A stretch of DNA of 64,000 nucleotides from JACCXG01 sp963750935 (GTDB lineage Bacteria > Acidobacteriota > Vicinamibacteria > Vicinamibacterales > 2-12-FULL-66-21). A program made the translations under genes and the position numbers. A model generated the notes under the pieces. That model did no database searches, was not told where the DNA came from, and saw nothing but the letters and a program-made list of their open reading frames with translations. Positions 1 through 8,661 of the stretch are shown here, one piece after another (positions within the stretch are counted from its first letter, which is position 1; each line of letters starts with the position of its first letter). The stretch lies in assembly GCA_963750935.1 (NCBI GenBank), contig CAVVSR010000014.1:868001-932000 (forward strand), in the 5' to 3' direction.

Positions 1-218
1 GCGACCTCATCGCCGGGGGCGAGCGGGGTCGTGAACTTCGCGTACTCCTCGTTGACCGCGCACGAGATCACGCCGGTGTAGCGCGCCAGCTCGGGATGCT
101 CGCGCTCGAGCAGGTGCCAGACGTCCTGTGCCGTCGCGGCGTCCGGGACCTCTCGTGCCAGCTCTCCGGTCCCGGCGATGTCACGCAGCCGGGCGAAGAG
201 GCGGACGTTCACGCGCAT
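1..218 (-). CDS. moaD: Molybdopterin synthase sulfur-carrier subunit MoaD (3' end beyond window)
   Basis: Small ubiquitin-like sulfur carrier that, as a C-terminal thiocarboxylate, donates sulfur to precursor Z in the MoaE-MoaD complex for molybdenum cofactor synthesis in the cytoplasm. The product starts MRVNVRLFARLRDIAG, the typical MoaD opening, and continues through VNEEYAKFTTPLAPGDEVA, the strand just before the family's C-terminal PPVAGG, which lies outside the window. The ATG at 218 lies inside the last codons of moaE (10-bp overlap), so translation is probably coupled. It was missed by length filters because it is cut. The identification is by motif and by its partner. Confidence 0.88.
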   Translation of the reverse strand, partial: MRVNVRLFARLRDIAGTGELAREVPDAATAQDVWHLLEREHPELARYTGVISCAVNEEYAKFTTPLAPGDEV

Positions 219-715
219 GCGCGGGCCATCGCCTGGCTTCGGGCGTCCTCGTCGTCCGGATCGGCGGTGGCGCCCTCGATCCACACGTCGCCGCCTTCGA
301 AGTGCTCGTGCTTCCAGATCGGGACGATCTGCTTGATGCGCTCGATCGCATACCGGCACGCGGCAAACGCGTCGGCGCGGTGCGCCGAGCCCGCGGCGAT
401 CGCCACGCTGGCCTCGCCGATCTGCAGGCGTCCGATCCGGTGATCGATCGCCAGCCGCGCGCCGGGCCAGCGCTCGGCGGCTTCGTCGCCGATCCGCTGG
501 AGCGCCTTCAGGGCGAGCGCGTCAAAGCACTCGTACTCCAGGAACAGCACCTGCCGGCCGGCATTGTGATCCCGAACCAGGCCGACGAACGTGGCGACCG
601 CGCCGTGTCCCGCTTCGCTGACCGCCGACGCCGTCCGGGCCGGATCGAGCCGTTCGCTGGTGATCCGGAATCGGGTGACGCCACTGTCGCGAACGCTTCC
701 TGAAGAGGCGGTCAC
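209..715 (-). CDS. moaE: Molybdopterin synthase catalytic subunit MoaE
   Basis: Catalytic subunit that inserts two sulfurs into precursor Z to give molybdopterin, using MoaD as donor. The 168-residue product has the family core FVGLVRDHNAGR, a YECFDALA strand, the HRIGRLQIGEASVAIAAGS block (HR.G.L..GE..V) and the lysine-rich IPIWKHE-like segment (IVPIWKHEHFEGG). Residue-level alignment to known MoaE is good over the whole length. The start is taken as GTG at 715, 5 nt after the thiD stop; about 14 N-terminal residues are less conserved, so an internal start is possible. A -10-like TATACT lies 6 nt upstream of the GTG, inside the end of thiD, so moaE may have its own leaderless transcript besides read-through from thiD. 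Confidence 0.93.
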   Translation of the reverse strand: MTASSGSVRDSGVTRFRITSERLDPARTASAVSEAGHGAVATFVGLVRDHNAGRQVLFLEYECFDALALKALQRIGDEAAERWPGARLAIDHRIGRLQIGEASVAIAAGSAHRADAFAACRYAIERIKQIVPIWKHEHFEGGDVWIEGATADPDDEDARSQAMARACA

Positions 716-719
716 GTCT

Positions 720-1505
720 TCAGTATAACCGCCACATATGGTTGAGCGGGCCGTGTCCGGTGCCGATCGCGGGGGCGTTCAGCAGCGCGCCCTCGAGATA
801 CGCGCGCGCCTCTCGAAGCGCCTCGGGCACGCTCAGACCCCGCGCCAGGTGCGCGGCGATCGCGGACGACATCGTGCATCCCGTGCCGTGCGTACTGCGC
901 GTGGCGATGCGTTGTCCGCGCAGTTCGATGACCTCGTCCCGGGTGCAGGCGACGTCAATCGACTCGGCGCCCTCGAGGTGCCCGCCCTTGACGAGTACGA
1001 CGCGCGGCCCCAGATCGAGGATTCGGCGTGCCGCGTCCCGCATGTCGTCGAGCGACGCTACGCGGCGGCCGGTGAGGGCCTCGGCCTCCGGGACATTGGG
1101 CGTGACCACGTCGGCCAGTGGGAACAGCACGGTCCGGAGCGCCTGCACGGCTTCCTCTTCAATCAGGCGGGCGCCCCCCTTCGCCACCATCACGGGATCG
1201 ACGACGACGTGGGGAAGCTGACGGTCGCGGATGGCTTCGGCGACCGCGCGGATGATGCCGGCGTTGGCGAGCATCCCGACCTTGACGGCATCTGCGCCGA
1301 TGTCGTCGACCACCGACGTGATCTGCGCGACCACCAGTTCGACCGGCAGCGCCTGCCATGCCTGGACCCCGAGCGTATTCTGGGCGGTCACGGCGGTGAT
1401 CGCGCTGGTCCCGTAGACGCCGAGCGCGGCGAAGGTCTTCAGGTCCGCCTGGATTCCCGCCCCGCCGCCGGAATCGCTGCCGGCGATTGTCAGTGCTGTC
1501 TGCAT
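720..1505 (-). CDS. thiD: Hydroxymethylpyrimidine/phosphomethylpyrimidine kinase ThiD
   Basis: Bifunctional kinase that phosphorylates HMP and HMP-P to HMP-PP for thiamine synthesis in the cytoplasm; member of the ribokinase fold. The 261-residue length is typical. Visible motifs are the N-terminal ALTIAGSDSGGGAGIQADL substrate/phosphate segment, VTAQNTLGV, the VVDPVMVAKGG block, and near the C-terminus THGTGCTMSSAIAA with the anion hole and catalytic Cys/Asp region. ATG at 1505 is used; bioY diverges from it with only 20 bp between the two starts. Downstream, moaE follows 5 nt after the stop, so thiD-moaE-moaD may be one cofactor transcript. Confidence 0.95.
   Translation of the reverse strand: MQTALTIAGSDSGGGAGIQADLKTFAALGVYGTSAITAVTAQNTLGVQAWQALPVELVVAQITSVVDDIGADAVKVGMLANAGIIRAVAEAIRDRQLPHVVVDPVMVAKGGARLIEEEAVQALRTVLFPLADVVTPNVPEAEALTGRRVASLDDMRDAARRILDLGPRVVLVKGGHLEGAESIDVACTRDEVIELRGQRIATRSTHGTGCTMSSAIAAHLARGLSVPEALREARAYLEGALLNAPAIGTGHGPLNHMWRLY
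722..727 (-). promoter_or_regulatory. Putative -10 box for a leaderless moaE transcript
   Basis: On the minus strand TATACT is followed by exactly 6 nt (GAAGAC) and then the GTG of moaE. The hexamer overlaps the last codon (TAC) and stop of thiD. No convincing -35 is seen 16-18 nt upstream. The same spacing recurs at many genes in this window, which is the main support. Confidence 0.4.
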
Positions 1506-1525
1506 ACAGTAAAATTCCGGGTTCT

Positions 1526-2149
1526 ATGACCGTTCGCGCTGCACGCGCAGAAGCCATCACGCTGCTCGGGACGCTGGCGGCACGCCGCAACCTGGATCGA
1601 CCGATTCAGATCGCCGGCGTGCTCTTCATTACCGCGCTGACCGCAGCCGCGGCGCAAATCAGCATCCCGCTGCCATTCACCCCTGTTCCCTTCACGTTGC
1701 AGCCGATGGTGGTGCTGCTCGGCGGGGCAGCGCTGGGCTCCCGGCTCGGCATGGCGAGCCAGGTGCTCTACCTGATGCTCGGCATTGCCGGTCTGCCGGT
1801 GTTTGCCGCCTCGCCCGTCCTGCCGCAGGGGGTGTTCCGTCTGCTGGGCCCGACCGGCGGCTACCTGTTGAGTTATCCGTTCGCCGCGTTCGTCACCGGC
1901 TTGCTGGCCGAGCGCGGTTTCGATCGCCGCTACCTGACGTCGGTGATCGCGATGGCCGCCGGCCTCGCGATTGTGTTCGCCAGCGGCGTCGCGTGGCTCG
2001 CCTGGTTCGCCCGGCCGACCCATCTCGGCCTGAACGCCGCGCTTGCCACCGGGCTGTATCCGTTCGTGCCGGCCGACCTCTTCAAGATCTGCCTCGCCGC
2101 CGCGGTGATGCCGGCTGTCTGGCGAATCGTCGGCAGCCCGCGCCGCTGA
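1526..2149 (+). CDS. bioY: Biotin transporter BioY (ECF S component)
   Basis: Membrane S component that binds biotin for an ECF-type transporter, or works alone. The product has about six hydrophobic helices. The family signature is clear: AAAAQISIPLPFTPVPFT, then LGGAALGSRLGMASQVLYLMLG and the GPTGGYLLSYPFAAFVTG motif, ending with GLYPFVPADLFKICLAA. Start ATG at 1526 gives 207 residues; an upstream start at 1487 would overlap thiD and adds non-family residues. TAAAAT at 1510-1515 could be its -10, leaving almost no leader. No ECF ATPase genes (ecfA, ecfT) are in the window. Confidence 0.93.
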   Translation: MTVRAARAEAITLLGTLAARRNLDRPIQIAGVLFITALTAAAAQISIPLPFTPVPFTLQPMVVLLGGAALGSRLGMASQVLYLMLGIAGLPVFAASPVLPQGVFRLLGPTGGYLLSYPFAAFVTGLLAERGFDRRYLTSVIAMAAGLAIVFASGVAWLAWFARPTHLGLNAALATGLYPFVPADLFKICLAAAVMPAVWRIVGSPRR

Positions 2150-2164
2150 CCGCGCCGGGGTTCG

Positions 2165-4110
2165 CTACTTCACATACCCGAGGCTCCGCAGCCGATCGAT
2201 CATCTCCTGATCGAGCGGCTGGCCGCTGCGGCGCGCCTGCCCCGCGGACGGCGCCCCATACGTCGTCACGTCGCGTACCGGATAGCGGCGCGCGAACTCC
2301 ACCGAGAACAATTCGACCAGCGGACGTCCTGACAGCTCGCGGCTGATCGGCACGCCGAGCGCGTGCAGCACCGTGGGCATGATGTCCGTGGGCCGGGCCA
2401 CGGCGTCCCTCGCGAGCGGATTGGCCGCGCTGCCCTGGATCGCGAAGAGACCGGCGGTGCCGCTCTCGACGCGCCCGGGCGACGTCAACACGACGACCGT
2501 ATCGGCGCCGCCGGGGGTCAGCACCGGCGCGAGCAATCTGTCGAGGAAGACGTAGTACGCGTCGAGCGCCTCGAGCCGCGCCGCCATCGCCGACGGCGCC
2601 GTCGCGGCGCCGTCGCCGCCCGACATCAGCCCGTGCTGCGCGAGGTCGAGCCCGGGGAGATACGTGCACACCAGATCGGTCTCGCGCGTCCGTGACGTGT
2701 CGAGCGAGCTCGAGCTGAAGGGTATCGAGCTCCGCGGAGCGGTGGAGCAACGAGTGCTGCTCTGACGCCGTCACGGTCTTGGCTGTTTCCGCGGCGCGCT
2801 GACGCAGCTCGGGCCAGCGGGCGCGCAAGGCCTCATACAGCGCCGGCGGCGCGATCTCGGCGTCCAGCTCGCCGCCGCGCTCGAGCCGAAGCGTGGCACG
2901 GTCGCGTGATGACCGTACCGCTGTCGGCCGGAGCCGGCCACGTCGCCCACCAGTTGACGACCGCCGTCCGCAGGCCCGCGCCCGACGCGACTTCCCAGAG
3001 CGACTTGACGCGCCGCTGGTCGCGGCTTGCGATCGAGGGCCGCGTCAGGCGGACGAGATCGGTCGCGGCGCCGAGCGCACGTGCCAGCGGCGACGGTTCG
3101 CCGGCGGCGAGCGATCCGTCCAGGCCGAGGACACGCCGGGTTTCGAGGCCGCGCACCGCGTGCTTGTCCGCGGTCTGACCGGTGGCGATCGTGGTCCAGG
3201 CCCGCGCGGGATCGCGCGTGTCGTCAATCTGCACGGTGGCGCGGGCGACGATCCGGCCGGATGGCGGTGGTGGCGTGTGCGGGAGATCCAGCGCCGCCGC
3301 GAGCGCCGGGATCCGCCCCGCCTCGGCGAGGCGCGTCGCGATGCCGGGGTCGAAGCCGTCGATCGCGAACAGGCGGATGCGAAGACCGCTCGGCACGACC
3401 GTCAGCGCCGGGACGGCGGCCGCACCTCGATCGGCGCGCGAGGACAGCGTGAACAGCAGCACCGCCCCCGCAAAAGTGAGCAGCGTGGCCGCGATCAGCG
3501 CCCGCCGCGACGCCCCGGGCACACCGCGCGTCGCGACATCGCTCGCGCCGCGGGCCACGCTCACCGCCAGCGACGCCACGGTGACGAGGTGTCCGATCAG
3601 CAGGCTGACGGCGGCGACGAACGCGAGGGCCAGCGCCGTCCACAGCAGTCCGCCCGCACCGGGCGCGGCGCTCAGCGTCGAGGCGTCCCACCACAGCGTG
3701 AGATACGCCAGGCTCGCGCCCGTGATCGCGACGCCTGCCGCGATCGCGAACGCCCGGCTGCGTCGCGGGTTCCGGCCGGCCATCGACGACACCAGCAGCG
3801 TGGCGAGCAGCGACGCCGCGAACACACCCGCGGCAAACAGGGCGCCGACGTAGACGGCGACGACGAAGCCGTCACGCGGACCGGTGATGAGTCCGGGCAT
3901 GCGGGTGGCGATGCCGATTGCGGCAGCCGGGCCCATCAGCAGCGCGGCCACGATGCCGATGCGCAGGCTGGCGAGCGCGGCAATCGCCAGCGGCCGCCGC
4001 GTCTCGCGGGCCGAGCCGAGCACGAATCGATCGACGCCGGCATCGAGATAGCCGAGCGAACGCAGCCGCTGCCGCAGTTCGTCGACGCGGGGATCCCGCT
4101 CCGTGCTCAT
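2165..4110 (-). pseudogene. Membrane-anchored alkaline-phosphatase/sulfatase-superfamily protein (frameshifted)
   Basis: Likely a type I phosphodiesterase/nucleotide pyrophosphatase-like hydrolase with an N-terminal membrane domain. Reading from ATG 4110: a soluble MSTERDPRVDELRQRLRSL segment, about six hydrophobic helices (roughly residues 40-230), then IRLFAIDGFDPGIATRLAEA, which is the metal-site start of the fold (D-G-hydrophobic-D), followed by ATGQTADKHAVRGLE. The second half continues in other frames: one shift near 2905 (one base short in ACGCGAC) and one near 2690-2700. After these, YLPGLDLAQHGLM, TVVVLTSPGR and a C-terminal IDRLRSLGYVK are seen. Both ends carry an LRSLGY motif. The gene is 2 bp from ispA and probably cotranscribed. 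Likely sequencing errors rather than true decay. Confidence 0.7.
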
Positions 4111-4112
4111 CC

Positions 4113-4994
4113 CTACATCATCCTGCCGGCGACGAACTCCGACAGCTCGCGCAGCCGATCGGCGCGCCGCCCGAAGGGAGCGAGCGCGCGATCCGCGGTG
4201 TGACAGAGCTCGCCGGCGAGCTGCCGCGCCCCCGCCACCCCGCTGAACGACACGAACGTCGTCTTCTTGAGATCCTCCCGCACCGGCTTGCCGGTGATCA
4301 GGGGATCGCCTTCGACGTCGAGCAGGTCGTCGATGATCTGGAACGCGAGCCCGAGGTTCTTCGCGAACGCCTGCAGCAGCGCGATCGAGTCGGCCGGGCC
4401 GTCGACGGCGATGGCGCCTGCCGTTGCCGCGGCGCTGAACAGCGCGCCGGTCTTGCCGCGATGGATGCGCTCCAGCATCTCGAACGTAATCTGCTGATCC
4501 GTGGCCAGCAGGTCGGCTGCCTGCCCGCCGATCAGCCCCTGCGATCCGACCGCGTCGGCGACGAGCGCGGTCAGCTTCGACGCGGCCGCCGGCTCGTACG
4601 AGCGCGCGATGACGCTGAAGGCGCCGTCGAGCAGGCCGAACGCGGCGAGGATCGCGATCGCTTCGCCGAACTCGACGTGGTTCGCCGGCTTCCCGCGCCG
4701 CAGCGGCGCGTTGTCCATCGACGGCAGGTCGTCGAGGATCAGCGAGGAGGCGTGGATCATCTCGATGGCGCAGGCGGCGGGAAGCGCCTTCGCGCGGTCG
4801 CCGCCGCACAGCTCCGCGGCCAGCATCGCGAGGACCGCGCGCACGCGCTTCGACGGCGCGTGAAGCGTGTAGCCCATCGATGCCTCGACGGCCTCGACGG
4901 CCTCGACGCGATCGCGACTGTCCGGAACCAGGCGGCGCAACTCCGCTTCGACGCGGACGTGATAGTCCGCGAAGAACGGCGGCACCGGCGTCAT
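4113..4994 (-). CDS. ispA: Short-chain polyprenyl (geranyl/farnesyl) diphosphate synthase
   Basis: Condenses isopentenyl diphosphate with allylic diphosphates to C15-C20 prenyl chains in the cytoplasm. The 293-residue product has the first Asp-rich motif DDLPSMDNAPLRRGKP (with HASSLILDD just before), GQAADLL, KTGALFSAA and the second Asp-rich motif FQIIDDLLDVEGD, then GKPVREDLKKTTF. The spacing DDxxxxD in the first motif matches bacterial type farnesyl synthases. Start ATG 4994 overlaps the methyltransferase stop as ATGA. A small triplet repeat (GACGGCCTC x3) encodes VEAVEAVEA near residue 30. Product chain length cannot be fixed from the sequence alone. Confidence 0.9.
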   Translation of the reverse strand: MTPVPPFFADYHVRVEAELRRLVPDSRDRVEAVEAVEASMGYTLHAPSKRVRAVLAMLAAELCGGDRAKALPAACAIEMIHASSLILDDLPSMDNAPLRRGKPANHVEFGEAIAILAAFGLLDGAFSVIARSYEPAAASKLTALVADAVGSQGLIGGQAADLLATDQQITFEMLERIHRGKTGALFSAAATAGAIAVDGPADSIALLQAFAKNLGLAFQIIDDLLDVEGDPLITGKPVREDLKKTTFVSFSGVAGARQLAGELCHTADRALAPFGRRADRLRELSEFVAGRMM

Positions 4995-5659
4995 TTCCGG
5001 GCGAAGACCAGCATGTATTGATACGGCGGGATCGTTTCGGTCGACAGGAGCCGGAGGCCCGCGGCCTCGGCATCGCGAATCACGCGTTCGGGTTCCACGC
5101 GCTCTTCCATCGACGGGCCTGGCCCCAGTCCCTTCTTGGTGAATTCGACGATGCCGAGGCGTCCGGTTGGCTTCATCGCGGCCGCGACGTTCCGCAGCAT
5201 GACCACGGGCTGACGCCACTCGTGGAAGGAGTCGACGATCAGGACGGCGTCCACCGGCACGCGCAGGCGGGGATCGGAGTCGGTGCCGAGAATGGGCACG
5301 ACATGCTTCAGCGCCGCCTTTTCGACCCGGCGCTTGATCGCCTCGATCATCTCGGGCTGCACGTCCTCGGCATAGACGCGACCGTTCGGCCCGACGCGAG
5401 TCGCCAGTCGGACGGTGAACCAGCCGGCGCCGGCGCCGAGGTCAGCGACGCTGCTTCCCTCGGCGATCTGCAGCGCGTCCATTATCTGTTCGGGACGCTG
5501 CCAGGCGGCTCGATCCGGCCCTTCGAGCATCCCGAGCTGGTCGGGAGGAAACAGACGCCCGTGCTGAGCCGTCATCGGCAGCACGGCGGCCGCGATCAGC
5601 GCCAGCACGGCGGCGAGGCGGCGGGGTCTTAGCGCTCTTCTTGGCACGGCTCTCTTCAT
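4991..5659 (-). CDS. Exported SAM-dependent methyltransferase-like protein
   Basis: Class I methyltransferase fold with an N-terminal signal peptide or membrane anchor (basic MKRAVPRRALRPRR, then LAAVLALIAAAVLPMTAQ). The SAM-binding motif I VADLGAGAGWFTVRLA is intact, followed by acidic VYAEDVQPEMI, DAVLIVDSFHEW and the C-terminal PPYQYMLVFARK, a layout typical of a family of exported methyltransferases in Acidobacteriota whose substrate is unknown. A methyltransferase in the periplasm is odd because SAM is cytosolic, so the segment may be an anchor with the domain inside. Start: ATG 5659 or GTG 5665. It overlaps ispA by 4 nt (ATGA), suggesting coupling. Confidence 0.75.
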   Translation of the reverse strand: MKRAVPRRALRPRRLAAVLALIAAAVLPMTAQHGRLFPPDQLGMLEGPDRAAWQRPEQIMDALQIAEGSSVADLGAGAGWFTVRLATRVGPNGRVYAEDVQPEMIEAIKRRVEKAALKHVVPILGTDSDPRLRVPVDAVLIVDSFHEWRQPVVMLRNVAAAMKPTGRLGIVEFTKKGLGPGPSMEERVEPERVIRDAEAAGLRLLSTETIPPYQYMLVFARK

Positions 5660-5661
5660 TC

Positions 5662-7109
5662 TCACCCGGGATGCCCGGTGACGTCATCGCCTTCGCCGAC
5701 AGGATGCGATCGAGCCGGTCGGGCGGGACCAGCTTGCGCTGCCGCACCAGCTCGCGGACCGGCGTGCCGGTTTTGACCGCCGTCTTCGCGATGTCGGCGG
5801 TCGCGGCGTAGCCGATGTACGGGCTGAGCGCGGTCGCCACCGCGGTGCTCCGATCGAGCAGCTCGGTGCACCGCTCGACGTCGGCCTGGATGCCGGCGAC
5901 GCAGCGCGCCTGGAGGACGCGCATCGCCTGCCGCAGGATCCGCGTCGCGTGCAGGGCGTTCCAGGCGATCACCGGCATCATCACGTTGAGCTCGAGCTGG
6001 CCGGCGTCGGCGGCGGCATGGATCGCGGCGTCGCAGCCGACGACCTGGAAGCACACCTGGTTGACCATCTCGGGCACCGACGGGTTGACCTTGCCCGGCA
6101 TGATCGACGACCCGGGCTGCACGGCGGGCAGCCGGATCTCGGCGATGCCCGCGCGCGGCCCCATGCTGAGCAGCCGCAGGTCCGACGCCACCTTGCCGAC
6201 CTCGGTGGCCAGCCGGCGGAGCGCGCCCGAGTAGCCGAGCAGGTCGCCCATGCTCTGGGTGACGCGAAACGGGTTCGCGGCCGGCCGCACGCGCAGGCCC
6301 GTCGCGGACGCGATCGCGCCGATCGCGCGCGCGGTGTAGAGCGGGCCGGCGTTCAGCCCGGTGCCGACGGCGGTGGCGCCGAGATTCAGCTCGAGGAGCT
6401 GCTCGGCGTTGCGCGCCACCTCGTCGATCGCATGCGTCACGTTGGCCGCGTATCCGCCGAACTCCTGGCCGAGCGTCATCGGCACCGCATCCTGCAGGTG
6501 CGTCCGGCCGGTCTTCAGGACGTCGGCGAACTCGCGGCTCTTCTCGTTGAGACCGGCGGCGAGCTCGCGCGCCGCGGCGATCAGGTCCGGCAGCATCTCC
6601 AGGACGGCCAGACGCGTCGCCGTCGGGAACACGTCGTTGGTCGACTGTCCCATGTTGACGTGATCGTTCGGATGGACCCGCGAATAGTCGCCGCGAGTGG
6701 CGCCCAGCCGTTCGGCGGCCCGGTTCGCCAGCACCTCGTTCGCGTTCATGTTGTGCGAGGTCCCGGCGCCGGCCTGGTAGACGTCGACCACGAACTGATC
6801 GCGCAGCTGGCCGCCAAGGATCTCGTCGGCCGAGGCGATGATCGCGGCGGCGATGTCGGGCTCGAGGCGGCCGAGGCTGGTGTTCGCGATCGCCGCCGCC
6901 TTCTTGATCTGGATCGTGGCGGTCACGAGCTCTGGCGGCGCGGTGAGGCCGCTGATCGGGAAGTTCTCGACGGCGCGCCGGGTCTGGGCGCCGTAGTAGG
7001 CGGTGGCGGGAACGCGGACGTCGCCGAGCGGGTCGGTTTCGATTCGCGTGGACGGTACCGCCGTCGCGCGTCGCGGCCGTCCTGCCCGACGCGGCGAGAC
7101 GTGGGCCAT
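5662..7109 (-). CDS. aspA: Aspartate ammonia-lyase (probable 3'-end frameshift)
   Basis: Deaminates L-aspartate to fumarate. The superfamily signature GSSIMPGKVNPSVPEMVNQ holds the flexible catalytic-serine loop; the SVPE continuation, HPNDHVNMGQSTNDVFPTA and GRTHLQDAVPMTLGQEFGG are closer to aspartases than to class II fumarases, but fumarase is not excluded. Start ATG 7109 (TTG 7118 is also possible). The conserved product should end near AMTSPGIPG; as read, the frame runs on 70 codons through the methyltransferase gene with an Arg/Pro-rich tail. Restoring one G in the CCCGGG run near 5668 gives a stop at 5662, so the end given here assumes that correction. It diverges from a class I fumarase, consistent with an aspartate to fumarate to malate path. 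Confidence 0.85.
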
Positions 7110-7117
7110 TTGGCTCA

Positions 7118-7125
7118 ATTATACT
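7118..7125. promoter_or_regulatory. Symmetric -10 element for divergent, leaderless aspA and fumA
   Basis: The 8-bp ATTATACT contains TATACT on the plus strand (7120-7125), 6 nt before the fumarase ATG at 7132, and TATAAT on the minus strand (7118-7123), 8 nt before the aspartase ATG at 7109. Neither gene shows a Shine-Dalgarno, and there is no room for a leader, so both mRNAs are probably leaderless. No good -35 is seen on either side. Only 22 bp separate the two start codons. Confidence 0.65.
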
Positions 7126-7131
7126 GCTCGA

Positions 7132-8661
7132 ATGTTGCCGTCCTTCGTTTCGAGCATGGTCGATCTCATCACCCGCACCTCGACCGATCTGCCTCCCGAC
7201 GTGCGCGCCGCGATGCGGGTCGCGGTGGCCACGGAAGAGAAGTCGTCGCGGGCCGGGCAGGCGCTCAGCATCATCGCCCAGAACATCGATCAGGCCGCCT
7301 CGTGCGAAGGGCCGATCTGCCAGGACACCGGCATGCCGACGTTCGAAGTGCGGGTTCCGGTCGGCATCAACCAGATCTGGATGAAGCAGCAGATTCGCGA
7401 GGCGGTTGCCGAGGCGACCCGGCGCGGCAAGTTGCGGCCCAATTCCGTCGATTCGATCACCGGCGAGAACTCCGGCAACAACCTCGGCCCTGGTACCCCG
7501 ATCGTGCATTTCGAGCAGTGGGAAGAGCCGCACATCGAAGTCAGACTGATCCTGAAAGGCGGCGGCTGCGAGAACACCAACGCGCAGTACGCGCTGCCCG
7601 CCGAGCTCGATCACCTCGGCCGCGCCGACCGCTCGCTCGACGGCGTCCGCAAGTGCATCCTGCACGCGGTCTGGAAGGCGCAGGGCAAGGGGTGCAGCCC
7701 CGGCGCCGTCGGCGTCTGCATCGGCGGCGATCGCACCTCGGGCTACCTCCACGCCAAGGAGCAGCTGTTCCGCACACTCGACGACAGCAACGGCGATCCG
7801 CGGCTGGCCGCGCTCGAACAGTCGGTGATGGACGAAGGGAACCGTCTTGCGGTGGGGCCGATGGGCTTCAGCGGCAAGACGTCGCTGATCGGGTGCAAGG
7901 TCGGTGCGCTCAACCGGCTGCCCGCCAGCTTCTTCGTGTCGGTCGCGTACGACTGCTGGGCGTTCCGCCGCCTCGGCGTCCATCTCGACGCCTCGTCTGG
8001 CGAGATCACGAAATGGCTCTATCGCGAGGACGCGCCGTCACAGCCGATGTTGTCGCCCGAGGAGGTGGCCGCCGGCTTCCCGCGCACCGGCCGAGAGATT
8101 CCTCTCGAGGCGCCGATCTCGGACGAGCAGATTCGATCGCTCCGCGTCGGCGACGTGGTCCTGGTGTCCGGTCGCGTCTACACCGGACGCGACGCCGTCC
8201 ACGCCCACCTGATGAAGCACGAGCCGCCGGTGGATCTGCGCGGCGGCGTGCTGTATCACTGCGGGCCGGTCGTGGCGAAGGAGGGAGACGGCTGGCGCAT
8301 CAACGCCGCGGGGCCGACCACCAGCATCCGCGAAGAGCCGTACCAGGCCGACATCCTCGCTCGTTACGGCGTGCGCGTCGTGATCGGCAAGGGCGGGATG
8401 GGGGCGAAAACACTGGCCGGACTCCAGGCCTCCGGCGCCGTCTACCTCAACGCCATCGGCGGCGCGGCGCAGTTCTACGCCCGCTGCATCGAGCGCGTCG
8501 ACGGCGTCTCGCTGACCGAGTTCGGCACCCCCGAGGCGATGTGGCACCTCCAGGTCCGCGATTTCCCGGCCATCGTCACCATGGACGCGCACGGCAACAG
8601 CCTGCACAAGGACGTCGAAACGGAGTCGGGCAAGCTGCTGGCGACGCTCACGCTGCGATAA
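7132..8661 (+). CDS. fumA: Fumarate hydratase class I (iron-sulfur type)
   Basis: Fe-S dependent hydration of fumarate to malate in the TCA cycle. The 509-residue single-chain form joins the alpha part (CEGPICQDTGMPTFEVRVP, SGNNLGPGTPIVHFEQW, GGGCENTNAQYALP, GKGCSPGAVGVCIGGDRTSGY) to the beta part (GDVVLVSGRVYTGRDAVH, HCGPVV, KGGMGAKT, TEFGTPEAMW). Cluster cysteines are expected at CQDTG, GGCENTN and GCSPGAVGVC. Start ATG 7132 follows a leaderless-type -10 by 6 nt. The pairing with the divergent aspartase supports a role in aspartate catabolism. The DHGN-like end (TMDAHGNSLHKDV) is also typical. Confidence 0.93.
   Translation: MLPSFVSSMVDLITRTSTDLPPDVRAAMRVAVATEEKSSRAGQALSIIAQNIDQAASCEGPICQDTGMPTFEVRVPVGINQIWMKQQIREAVAEATRRGKLRPNSVDSITGENSGNNLGPGTPIVHFEQWEEPHIEVRLILKGGGCENTNAQYALPAELDHLGRADRSLDGVRKCILHAVWKAQGKGCSPGAVGVCIGGDRTSGYLHAKEQLFRTLDDSNGDPRLAALEQSVMDEGNRLAVGPMGFSGKTSLIGCKVGALNRLPASFFVSVAYDCWAFRRLGVHLDASSGEITKWLYREDAPSQPMLSPEEVAAGFPRTGREIPLEAPISDEQIRSLRVGDVVLVSGRVYTGRDAVHAHLMKHEPPVDLRGGVLYHCGPVVAKEGDGWRINAAGPTTSIREEPYQADILARYGVRVVIGKGGMGAKTLAGLQASGAVYLNAIGGAAQFYARCIERVDGVSLTEFGTPEAMWHLQVRDFPAIVTMDAHGNSLHKDVETESGKLLATLTLR

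Noticed and set aside
2893..4203. Long plus-strand reading frame (436 codons)
   Set aside because: It is the antisense of the phosphatase gene, Arg-rich with no conserved motif, as expected in very GC-rich DNA. The same reasoning removes long frames at 5662-7983, 5949-8753, 32034-33491 and 40806-42245.
5442..5661. C-terminal extension of the aspartase as a novel domain
   Set aside because: It is an Arg/Pro/Ala-rich shadow of the methyltransferase gene. A one-base correction gives the expected end.
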